Positions 46,901 through 56,726 of a stretch of 64,000 nucleotides of DNA are shown here, piece by piece. The notes below the pieces were generated by a model. That model ran no database searches. It had not been told where the DNA came from and was given only the letters and a program-made list of their open reading frames with translations. The translations under genes and the position numbers were made by a program. The DNA lies in the NCBI GenBank assembly GCA_027625915.1, contig JANTQA010000057.1, positions 4,526,001 to 4,590,000 on the forward strand, given 5' to 3'. Origin of the DNA: Anaeramoeba flamelloides. Its lineage: Eukaryota > Metamonada > Anaeramoebidae. Position 1 is the first letter of the stretch; the number at the start of each line of letters is the position of its first letter.

Positions 46901-48636
46901 TGTTGAAATGGGTAATTATTAGTTTGATCATAAAATTTGTTTGAGATTTTATATTTTGTTAAAAAAAAAATGAAAAGAATAAAATTTGTTTCCACAACAA
47001 ACCAAACTCATTCCCTTTATAAAAGTTTTCTGTCTTTCAAAACTTTCAAACACCCGAAGACAGTTCAAAACCCTTACAAACACTTTCTGACATTATTAAA
47101 GGAGAAAGTGTTGTAAAAGTATCAAGGATTGGTAAAAGTCAAGAGATTTTTTTGTAAGATTGAAATCAAAATAATAATTTTTCATTATTTCGCGATAATG
47201 TTGTTTATCGCGATTTTATGATTTTTCGCGATAAAGTTGGACTAATCGCGATTTTTTTAATACTATTGTGATTTTATTGTTAATATCATGATAATATATG
47301 TTATCATCAAAACCTCTAATATATACAAAAAGTAAAAAAGTAAGGCATCGATTTTTGAAAATGTGTAAAAAAAAAAATGTATTCTTTGTTTTTTTTAAGA
47401 TTACAAAAGTATCAACAATTAAAACCCATATTTTAACTTTGAAAAAAATTAAATGATCTATATTATTTTTTATATCGTTTTTATCAAAAATCAACAAACT
47501 ATTGATAATTATCTAGTTATTATTTGTTTCTGAAAAACTATAATACTAAAACTAACATATTTATTAAATTTTGAGAAAAAAATTTGAATTTTAATTTGAA
47601 AATTCCCCTTTAAAATGTAACAAAAAATCCAAAATAAATTGTAATTGATGTAAATTAAAACAATTTTTTTTTATTATTTAAAAATAACAGATCAATTCAA
47701 AATAATTTAAATTTATTAAAATTCCTATAAAAAAAAATAATTGAGATTTAAAAATTAATCATACAACTTTTTTTAACTCTCCATATCTTATTTTTTTTTT
47801 ATTCTCTTATAATATCTAATTATTCTATCCTATAGGCCCATGGGTAAATTCTTTTCATTATTACTTTCATTTTAATAACAAAATTTCAATCTTCATAAAA
47901 ATAAATATATTAAATCAAAAAAACAATAAAAAAACAACCAACCAAACAAACATTATAATTTTAAATTATTGTTTTAATTTTTTTCTACGTATTATAGCTT
48001 GGATCTGATGTTGGACTCCGAAATTATAGATTTTATTTTTTCTTTTTACTTTTTACGTCAATTGTAGGGCTTTTTTCGATATCTTTATGCCTTTTTAATA
48101 TTATCCAAGCAATAATTAATGGAATAGATGAAGAAGATTCACAAACTTTAAATGTTATAAAAAATTCTTGGTGGAATTATTTGATCATTATCCCCCAATC
48201 GAAACTAACTCGTTACATTTTTCATTTACTTTTTTTACATTGTAAATTGATTACAAAAAATATTACAACAAGAGAAAAAGCTAAGCATACTTATAAAGGT
48301 AAAAAAAATCCCTTTGATCAAGGGCTTTTAAAAAATTGGCTAACACTTTTTTCAAAAATGTCACCAAATAACTTTTCCTATTCAGATTTTTTAACACACA
48401 ATGAATTAAAATCTTTAAAAAATGAATTAAATCTTGGCAGACATGGCAAGCCAGCAAAGATTTCTGATAACTTTAGTTTTACAGACGATTATGCCAACGA
48501 CGAAAACACAGATAACTATAACCAAGTCAATATTAAAGAACTTAAACTAGTAACAGACCAAATCCATGATATAGAGATGGACCAATGGGAAAACAATCAG
48601 AAATGGCATGAAATTTCAGAAAAAGATATCATGTAA
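43955..48636 (+). CDS. DHHC palmitoyltransferase, five exons
   Basis: Exons 43955-44302, 44424-44505, 44684-44764, 47836-47843 and 47998-48636 join in phase to 385 residues. The enzyme transfers palmitate from palmitoyl-CoA to cysteines of membrane proteins. Seen: a [14 protein letters not shown] start typical of the family; helices at about 51-70 and 81-102; NPGII at 104-108; the cysteine-rich domain from [19 protein letters not shown] through [10 protein letters not shown], completed by Cys171-Pro-Trp; [13 protein letters not shown]; helix 3 at about 185-208; helix 4 at about 225-245; then ITTRE (the TTxE motif) and NPFDQG...NW, matching the C-terminal NPY region. All zinc ligands and the catalytic Cys are present. 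Introns are 121, 178, 3071 and 154 nt, all GT...AG. The third contains a 1.25 kb transposon. Donors: GTAAGT, GTAAGT, GTACGT, GTAAAT. The tail is acidic. Confidence 0.92.
46066..47316. mobile_element. ATCGCGAT-array TIR element in the DHHC intron
   Basis: 1,251 bp flanked by TA on both sides. Terminal inverted repeat GAGGTTTTGAGGATAACAT / ATGTTATCATCAAAACCTC. Inside the left end are nine ~19 bp units centred on ATCGCGAT (46108-46270; two read ATCGTGAT or ATTGTGAT). Inside the right end are at least four more (47190-47255). The middle ~900 bp has no coding frame. Non-autonomous DNA transposon; superfamily not assigned, although TA flanks point to a Tc1/mariner-like target. Confidence 0.85.
47836..47843 (+). 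other. 8-nt microexon encoding Cys-Pro-Trp of the DHHC site
   Basis: GCCCATGG lies between the acceptor CCTATAG and the donor GTAAAT. The last T of exon 3 plus GC gives the catalytic Cys, then CCA (Pro) and TGG (Trp), ending in phase 0 so that exon 5 starts CTT GGA TCT GAT (Leu-Gly-Ser-Asp). Skipping it would leave T+CT, TGG, ATC, TGA: an immediate stop. The family consensus DHHCPW(L/V)G is restored only with this exon. Confidence 0.88.
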
Positions 48637-48732
48637 ATTAGAAAAAATAAATTACTTATTATCAAGTTTATTTTTGAATAGCAATTTCTTATTTTTTTGA
48701 ATTATAAATAAATTTTAATTTTTTCATTTTAA

Positions 48733-49942
48733 GGGACTAGTAACTCTTATTTATTTTTTTTCCCAAAGGTAATAGAGTAATTACTTATATTAGGATACAA
48801 TTAAACCCAATAAGAAACTTCGTTTATCAACTTTAGAGAAATGAATAATCATTTTTAAAAGATTTCATTTTTCCAATGGCATTTTCATTCATAAGATCTG
48901 ATCCTTTTTTGTTTGGATTTTTGGATCAAATTCGAAAAATAAAAATTTACAAAACAATTTTCTTTTGAAGAAATATCACTTTTAGTAATTTCTGAAATTC
49001 TTTATGAACAAGTAACGTTGTGTCTTGAATATTATTTTAAAAATACAAGAAAAATAAATCAAATTTTGTATCCTTGAAGATCTAAAAAATTTGAACATTT
49101 ATTTTATTCAAAAATATTTATTCAATTTCTTGAAATTTAAAAGACTTGTCAATATACTTTTTCAAATACCAAGAGTATAAACAAGGAACTGTTTGTATTA
49201 AAATCAGGTATTTAATAATATCTATTATTTTTTTTATTATTAAAAATAAGCATTTGAATTCTTTTATTTGTTGCAAAATCTTGAAAAAATTGAGAAATAA
49301 ATGTAAAACCTATTTTATACATTTAATCATTGGGTTGTTAATGACTTACTGAAATAATTAAGATTGGGTTTATAATTATTAATTATAAATAATCAAATTA
49401 AAAAGTATTTCTTGAGATAATAAGTTGAATTTTCCAGGTTCTAAAAAAGTATTTCGGGAGAATTTTTAATTTGATTCTTTGGTTCTTTTTCTCATATTTT
49501 TTCATTTAATCCCTAGAAAAAATAAATTTGGTCTGTTCTTTGAATCAAAAAATTATATTTTTTACAAGTTTAAAATTATTATTGTATTTTTTTTGAGATT
49601 TAGTAGATTTTTTAAACTTAGTTATTTTAGAACTTAGTGTTTTCATTTTTAAAGTGTATTTTTGTATAACCCCTTTACAGGCAATAAGATTTCAATCTTC
49701 TTTCAAAGAAAATAATTTTTTTTGTATAATTTGGAAATATGTTGGATTTTGAACTTTTCAAAAATGAGAAAAATGGATCAGTCTTTTAAAAACAATAATT
49801 CATCTCTGAAAATAGTATTAAAAGTAAGTCATGTATTGTAGTTATCAGATTTTTACTTTATTTTTCAATTTCAAGATAGGGTAAAATTTTTTTTAATTTG
49901 TTAGTAAATTTACTTGAAGATTTTTTTTAGTTTACTAGTCCC
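48733..49942. mobile_element. Family F element, TTAA-flanked, copy 1
   Basis: 1,210 bp between TTAA at 48729-48732 and 49943-49946. Ends GGGACTAGTAA and TTTACTAGTCCC are inverse complements. No coding frame of note. Likely a non-autonomous piggyBac-type element; the copy at 57071-58003 has the same ends. Confidence 0.75.
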
Positions 49943-50108
49943 TTAACATTATTATTGTTTATTTATTTTCAAATTTACAAATTGATAGAATTATTTGGTT
50001 TTTAACAATTACTATAAAATTGACTTGATTCAATGTACATAAAATTTAAATACGCTTAAAAAATTACCACTAATTTGAAAAATTATTATTGAAATAAATC
50101 TCCTTTAA

Positions 50109-51121
50109 GGGATTAACTCCCTTATAGATTCGGATATAATCCAAGTATATTGTAATTGGGTGCAGATGATATTAGCGTTTTCTCTATGTTCAAATTCCTC
50201 TAAAAAACCGATTATAAATATTAGAGCACATTAACTTATTAACATTTTTTCGAACTCTTGACAATTAATAATTTTCATATTGAAAGAAATTTAGAATTCC
50301 TTTTTCAAAGATAAAAATCGAAAACAAAATAATAAAATTCCTGTATTTAATTATTCAAGATTTAGAACTTCAAAAAGTAACTATTTTTACATTTTTTAAT
50401 TTCAAAGATTTACTCATAAAATCATCAATATAAAAACCAAAGAATGATTAGTTTCATTTCCTTTTGATAAAGTTACTTATAACATCAAAATATTTTCAAT
50501 TTTTCTGGCATTTAAATCAGTCAAAATAATCTTTGAGTAATAAATCTATTTTTTTTTTTTATTTTTTATTTTGAAGGCATGAAATGAATTTCCTCATACA
50601 ACAGTTATATTTTTTTTAATTCAAGAAATAAAATGGAAATTTATTTAATTTTCCCTTTATTTCTTAAATTCAAAAAAAAAAAAAACACCATTGTCTTATC
50701 TAGTTAACTAAAAGTATTGAGTAAAAACAAAGATTGTACTCTATTTATTTTATTTTTTTAAAGTTAGGCACGCTAAGGAGCACTTTCTGAATTTCTAAAT
50801 TTTTATTTAAAATTTCAAAAAAAATGAATTATTTAGCAACTAATCTATATACCTAGACAATTTTAAGAAGGATATTTTAAAACTTTGGGATCGGAAAATT
50901 GATATTTCATAATTTAAATTTTAGGTTAAATACATATTTTTTTCTGAAAAAGCATGTGTTTTTTATTAATATAATAATCATTTTTAATTGATGTAATCAG
51001 TGAATATTATTACTTTACTAATCAATTTTTAGAGACATTTGAACGATAGGGAACTATTGTGATTTATATATAATAACTTCATGCTTTAATCTTAGAAATA
51101 TCTCTGGTAGATATTAACCCC
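50109..51121. mobile_element. Family E element, copy 2, with nested hairpins
   Basis: Begins after TTAA (50105-50108) with GGGATTAACTCC and ends ATATTAACCCC followed by TTAT. Matches 33286-34031 along its length (AAGTATATTGTAATTGGGTG, TAATCATTTTTAATTGATG). The extra length is the hairpin cassette at about 50555-50800. Confidence 0.75.
50555..50800. repeat. Serial hairpin cassette nested in family E
   Basis: AATTCAAGAAATAAAATGGA pairs with TCCCTTTATTTCTTAAATTC. A second, decayed stem (AGTATTGAGTAAAA type) follows. The block is missing at the equivalent place in the 33.3 kb copy of family E. Confidence 0.55.
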
Positions 51122-51449
51122 TTATGGAAAATATTAACAAGTTGTTTATAAAAAATTAAATCATTATAGTTTATTTCTTTTTCCTTAGTAACCCTTCTTA
51201 TTAATTTAAAGAAAATATAGCCAGGGAAAAAATGGAATAAAAAAAAAATTTATTGTTTTTGTATTTAAAACAACTAATTATCAAAGTTATATAATAATTT
51301 ACTTTACGATTATTCTAAAAAAAATCAAAGTTGTGATATTTTGAAAATTATACAAAATAGAATCAAAACCTAAAAAAAAATACTGAACACAATTTTAAAA
51401 AAAAAAATTTATAAAAACTAGTTAAAGTTAAAGAGGGCAAGTTGTAAGG

Positions 51450-52460
51450 GTGAATTAAATGCTATAAAGAGTTTAGTACTATATTAGAAGAAAAAATTGA
51501 ATTTTGGAAATATCAAAATTGTAATTATTTTTCCACATTTTTGTTTTTTTTTTTCTATTTTTATTATGGAATTCATTTGCTTAAAAATTTTTTTATTGCA
51601 AAACAATAGTTATTCAAGAAAAAAAAAAAAAAAAAATATTATTCTAATGATTATTGGAAATGTGAAAACAATTGTAGAACAATCATATTGATTTCTATTG
51701 GAATTTTATTTGTTCATTCAATTGAGAGAAAATTAATATTGGTTTTTTTTTTTCAATGCAGAGTTTCACAAAGAATTTAGGTTTTTAACATTTTAAGAAA
51801 ATAAACTCCTTTCCAAAAATTTGAACACACCAAAAATCAAAAATAGGTAAAAAAAAAACCAATTTATTGTATTTTTCCAAACGTAAGATAAAAAACATTT
51901 AAGTAACTGAGTATTAATGTTTTTACAAGTAATCATTTTAATCCAAATAAAAGAAAAAAAATAAAACTCAAAAATAAAAATAGGTAAGTCCAAAATAATG
52001 AAACGAGTGGAACAAAAAAATTTATTGGTAAATTTGTTGAAATTCCACCAACAATTATTGATCGATCAAATGTTAAGTTACCATCGACCAATTGTATGTT
52101 ATTTTTCTAATTTAACAAACTCAACACTAACCTTCTATCAATAATTGAAAAAAAATCCTAGATCTAACGAAACAGATTACGTATCTACAAAAAAGGAAAT
52201 GAAAACAAAACAGAAAAAACAAAAAATGAAATAGTTTGTAAAATTAAAATTATTTCCAAATTGAATTTAAAGTGCAGTAATGATGTTCTTTCCACTGTTT
52301 AAACTGTGTCCAAAATTTTGGAATCTAGTTTATATCCATTGATTAGATAAACTTCATACCGGGTCTCATAAATTAACCGGTGTGTATTATTCTACTTATT
52401 TTTTATTTGTTCATCAAAATTCAATTATAAAAAATAATTGATATTTGGAAATTTTTTTTT
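51450..52460 (+). repeat. Dispersed repeat B, copy split by D1
   Basis: 51460-51790 (CATATTGATTTCTATTGGAA, TTGTAATTATTTTTCCACAT) and 52340-52460 (GTGTATTATTCTACTTATTT, AAAAATAATTGATATTTGG) are consecutive parts of repeat B, separated by element D1. Confidence 0.6.
51812..52322 (+). mobile_element. Family D element, copy D1
   Basis: About 510 bp. Terminal inverted repeats TCCAAAAATTTGAACACACC and GTGTCCAAAATTTTGGA. Non-coding. Inserted in repeat B. Target duplication unclear. Confidence 0.7.
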
Positions 52461-53441
52461 TATAACACCTCGACAGTACCAAAGTTAATATATATATATT
52501 AATACATATACTAAGATCCACTTGGAATAGTAATATATTTTTTTTTAGAATCTCTTTATTAATTTCCATTTTTCGAATCTTCAAAAAAGTTCCGGTTGGA
52601 AATCTTATCTTGCTGAAATTGTTAAGAATTCATTCATCTTTTTTTTTTATTTTCAAAATCACAAAAATATTTTTTGGAAATTATTTAACAAAAACATGAA
52701 ACTAACCCGAAGGTAAATAGCTTCTTGATTTTTTTTTATTCATAAATAAAGAAATATTACTCCAAAAATGGGTTTTATTGAAAATTAAAAAAAGAAAATC
52801 CACCCTTGGTAAAAATATCTAAATTTTCTACAACTAAAATGAACAACCCATAGTTAGTTAATTTTTTTTTCTTCTATTTTGATTTAACTTTTCTCCTTTA
52901 TCTTTTTTTTTTTGTAACACAGTTTATGTTATCAGATTCCAATAAATAATAAAAAGTGAATAATAAAAAAGTTGTTTTTTTTAAAAATAGATAATATTTT
53001 TTTTATTTATTATTTATTTGGTTTTAAAATTAAAGAATTTTTTCTTTTGATTAAGACAAATTTATAAGTTATTTTTACCCATTTAAATGATTCTACATAC
53101 ATACATGCATGTATGCATACACATATACATATACCATACACAATATATATATATATATATATATAATCTAAAATAGTTTATTATTATTATCTTTTGTCCC
53201 ATAAATTTGCTAATGACCAATTTGAAACACCTATTTTATTAATAAACAAAAATAAAAGCAAATATTTTAGTTAATAATTGATAAAAAAAAAAATTCATTC
53301 ATTGAAAAAAAAAAATAAAATTATTATTAAAAAAATCTTTATTTTGTAATGAAAAATTTCTTTTATCAAAATGTATTTTTTTATTTTTTAACGGACAACT
53401 ACCACATTACAAAAAAAATAATAATAATAATAATAAGTTAA
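52461..53441. other. Intergenic DNA
   Basis: ACAT/ATGC-type simple repeats at 53092-53165, otherwise nothing. Confidence 0.45.
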
Positions 53442-53606
53442 CTATTGTTGACGCAGAACAAAGGCCAATTTACTAAATAGTTCTTTAGATATTTGACTTA
53501 TAATAATTTCTATTAATTTTTTTTTATTATTAATATGATATTTAACAATTAAATCCAAAAAAAAATGCAAATTAATTTGATTTTTTTGGTAATAATTATA
53601 AACTAA
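53442..53606 (-). other. Possible terminal exon scrap
   Basis: The minus strand reads FWNLVYNYYQKNQINLHFFL and ISQISKELFSKLAFVLRQQ then stop: a plausible helical C-terminus. It runs directly into element D2 upstream, so if it was a gene end it has been cut off by D2. No family recognised. Confidence 0.25.
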
Positions 53607-54126
53607 ATTCCAAAATTTTGGGCAACGGTTTAAACAATGAAAGAATAACAATATTCCACTTTACTGTCAATTTGGAAATAATTTTAATTTTACAAACTAT
53701 TTCATTTTTTGTCTTTTTTGCTTTGTTTTCATTTCCTTTTTTCCAGTTTGGTAATCTGTTTGGTTAGATCTGGAATTTTTTTTCGATAGTTGATAGAAGG
53801 ACAAGTGTTGAGTTTTTTTTAAATAGAAAAATCAAATACAATTGGTTGGTGGTATCTTATCATTTGATCGATCAACAATTGTTGGTGGAATTTCAACAAA
53901 TTTACCAATAAAATTTTTTGTTCCGCTCGTTTCATTATTTTGGACACAGCAATTTTTATTTTTGAGTTTTATATTTTTTTCTTTTATTTGAATGAAAATT
54001 ATTACTTATAAAAACATGAAATAAGTAATTAACTTAAATGTGGTTTTATATTAGGTTTGATAAAATATAATAAATTGAGTTTTATTTTTTCTATTTTTGA
54101 TTTTGGATGTGTCCAAATTTTTGGAA
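53607..54126 (-). mobile_element. Family D element, copy D2 (inverted)
   Basis: About 520 bp with ends TTCCAAAATTTTGGGCA and GTGTCCAAATTTTTGGAA. It is the reverse complement of D1 with long near-identical blocks such as GTTGGTGGAATTTCAACAAA and CGTTTCATTATTTTGGACAC. Confidence 0.72.
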
Positions 54127-54279
54127 TGGGATTTATTATTTATTCAAGAACGAAGCCTTCAAATGAATTCATAATATAAAATACAAAACCCAATTATTGA
54201 AGTTGGTTAAAGTTTTTAGAATCTCTTATTTACATATTAAAATAATTTTTTTTTTGAAGAAAAAAGGAATTTTTTCGGG

Positions 54280-54620
54280 CATCTAGTGACCCACTCTGAG
54301 AGGTAGTGTCTAGGTTTTTTTTAATTCAAAAATAATTGAACAAAATGAAAGATTTTACTCTATTTTTTTAAATTAAAAAAAAACCTAACGACAGTGAAAT
54401 ACCAATTATTAGTCACAGATTGTGGAATTTTTATCTGTAATCGATAATCTTTCTATCCAGTTTTTGCTCTTCATGTGTCTTCTGGGGACGTGTTGTCAAG
54501 TGTCACTGAGTACCATAGAGTACCTAGCTTTTCCAGAATTCAAAAGAATAGAGAAAAATCCAAGATTTAGCTCAATTCTTTTAAATTCTGGAAAAGCTAA
54601 TGGCGTTTTTTTTTTTTAAT
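54280..54620. repeat. Serial hairpin cassette, three stems
   Basis: Stem 1: TAGGTTTTTTTTAATTCAAA with TTTTTTTAAATTAAAAAAAAACCTA. Stem 2: TTAGTCACAGAT with ATCTGTAATCGA. Stem 3: TAGCTTTTCCAGAATTCAAA with TTTTAAATTCTGGAAAAGCTA (almost perfect). Parallels 11205-11380. Confidence 0.7.
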
Positions 54621-54670
54621 TGTAGAAATAAACCGAAAATTTAGTAATAATTAAAAACTCAAATTGATTT

Positions 54671-54950
54671 TGTCCTCTATGTTTAAAACATGAACAGAAA
54701 GAAACGATAGAAATTATTAATCATTTTTTATGGGTATGTCCTTCCTAGGAAAAAGATAGATTAATTTTCCAAAATAAATTAAAAGAAAAAGTTTTAATGT
54801 ATTAATTTTAAACTGTGAAAGTTTGAAATTATTTTCATTGATCAATAATCGTGGAATCTATGATTTTACGCTTGAATTTAAGAAAGGGAATTTAAGTCTA
54901 AGGGTAATTAGAGTGTAATTTACACTTCTTCAATAATAATAAAAAAAAAT
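54671..54950 (+). mobile_element. 5'-truncated LINE tail, copy 2
   Basis: The + frame reads CPLCLKHEQKETIEIINHFL then WVCPS, a CxxC...H...C zinc site as at the end of LINE reverse transcriptases, followed by an in-frame TAG, then EKDRLIFQNKLKEKVLMY. The 3' UTR has ATCTATGATTTTACGCTTGA and GAGTGTAATTTACACTTCTT, then CAATAATAATAAAAA. Only the final ~280 bp remains, as expected from incomplete target-primed reverse transcription. Confidence 0.75.
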
Positions 54951-55105
54951 AAACCAAAAATTTATTTAATTTTCGATTTATTTCTCAAATTAAAAAAAAC
55001 CTAACGTGGAGTGCCTCGGTTTATTTTGATTTGAGAAATAAACCCAAAATTTCAAAAATTTTCTTTTTATTTCTCAAATTAAAAAAAAAACTAATGGCAA
55101 AAAGG
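54951..55105. repeat. Two further hairpins of the AACCTAAC type
   Basis: AATTTTCGATTTATTTCTCA and AAATTAAAAAAAACCTAACG, then GTTTATTTTGATTTGAGAAA pairing with TTTATTTCTCAAATTAAAAA. Directly after the LINE tail. Confidence 0.55.
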
Positions 55106-56720
55106 ATATAATTTTGTTGAATCACCTCTCTTCAATAATAATAATAAAAATAAAAGCTTTTTTTTTTAATAGAATTAATTTTACCATTTTTAAAATTAAA
55201 TAAATAGAAGTTGAAAAGATTTTTTTTTAATTTGTATAGACATTTACCCAAATAGAAATCAGTTCCAACTAATATTATTATAAAAACAGTTTTTAATCTT
55301 TATTAAAATGAAAAATAAATATAAATTGTTATTAAAATTATTTTTCAACATAATATAATAAATGCTGAACTTTTTTTTTAATTAGAGTTTTTATTTTATG
55401 TATTTTTTTTCTTTCGAAGAACTTTAGTTTTTTTTTAAAATTTTTAGAATGGAACTACAATAAAAAGAATTTTTTTCTAGGAAACTAAAATATTCTTTAA
55501 GATAATATAACATATGGTTTAAAATTAATATATGAAAAAAATAAGTATCTTGGGAAAAAAAATTCCAAAAAATATTAGAAAGAAACAAAAAATATTTATA
55601 AATAAATGGGCTGACATTAAAAAAAAAAATAGAGTTTATAGATACTGATAAATTCATCTCAATGACTAAAAATTTTTAATTCATTTTTCATTTTACAATT
55701 TTTTTTACCATAGCTTTAATGAAACCATTATAAACCTTTAAATGTGAAGAAACTTTGAAAAATTAACTTGACTTTCAAAAGATTCTTTCTCTTGAGTTGT
55801 TTTTGTTGAGTTAATTGAGATTCGAAAATGGAAATTGAATTAATAATTTTAATAAAATAAATTTGAATTTATCAGTATATATATATATATATACTATTAA
55901 GTGCTTAATTAATATTCGAATATTGGTTATATATAAAATATTATTAATAGTAAAATATAAACTTCGATATCATTAATTCTATATTAAAGGTCTTTCAAAA
56001 AAATTTTAAAAAATCAAAAAAATTATTTTTTTCCAAAAATCTTCTAAAGTAAGCTATTTCCTAAAAAAAGATGGTGATTTTATTTTAGAATGTTTTGATA
56101 AATTCAATTCTAATAAATCAATTTAAAACCCTAATCTTATTATTCATCATTCATTGATTCTTCATAATAACCCAATTAGTTTGATAATGTGAAATTACAT
56201 AGCTTTTCTAAAAGATATGAAAATTTCTGATCTCACTTTTATATGATATTTTTTTTAAAGGATGAAAATTCACGATTTTTTTTCTTTTTGATCATAAAAA
56301 TTTGTTCCCAAAGAGATTTAATCTTTACAACATATTAAATAGAATGAAAAACTTATAAATGTATCTTATTGTTTAAAAAATCATTTATACCTTTCTATAT
56401 GGTTTGTGAATTTTTTAATGAATTTTATTATACGTTTCATTTTTTACAAAAAAAAAGTTGTGTATTTTTTTTAATTTTTTGAGAATATTTTGATAAAAAT
56501 ATTTTGAGGTATATTCAATATATACCTATTTAATCAGTATTAATACTCCTCTTAATTGTATAGTACTAATTTATGAACAGAACTATTTCAAAAGAGAATA
56601 TTATTTAAAATGTTCAAAAAAAATATTATTCTTTTTTGGAAATAACTTATTATCAATTAGGATAATTCGTTTAAAAGAATGGAAAAAAAAAAAGAAAAAG
56701 AAAAAAAGAAAGAAAGAAAA
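55106..56720. other. Intergenic DNA with a repeat B fragment
   Basis: 55730-55880 matches 37150-37330 of repeat B (GGAAATTGAA, GAATTTATCAGTAT). Further 3' exons of the adjacent minus-strand membrane gene should lie here but could not be picked out. A minus frame at 55424-55657 is unsupported. Confidence 0.45.
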
Positions 56721-56726
56721 TCTTAC

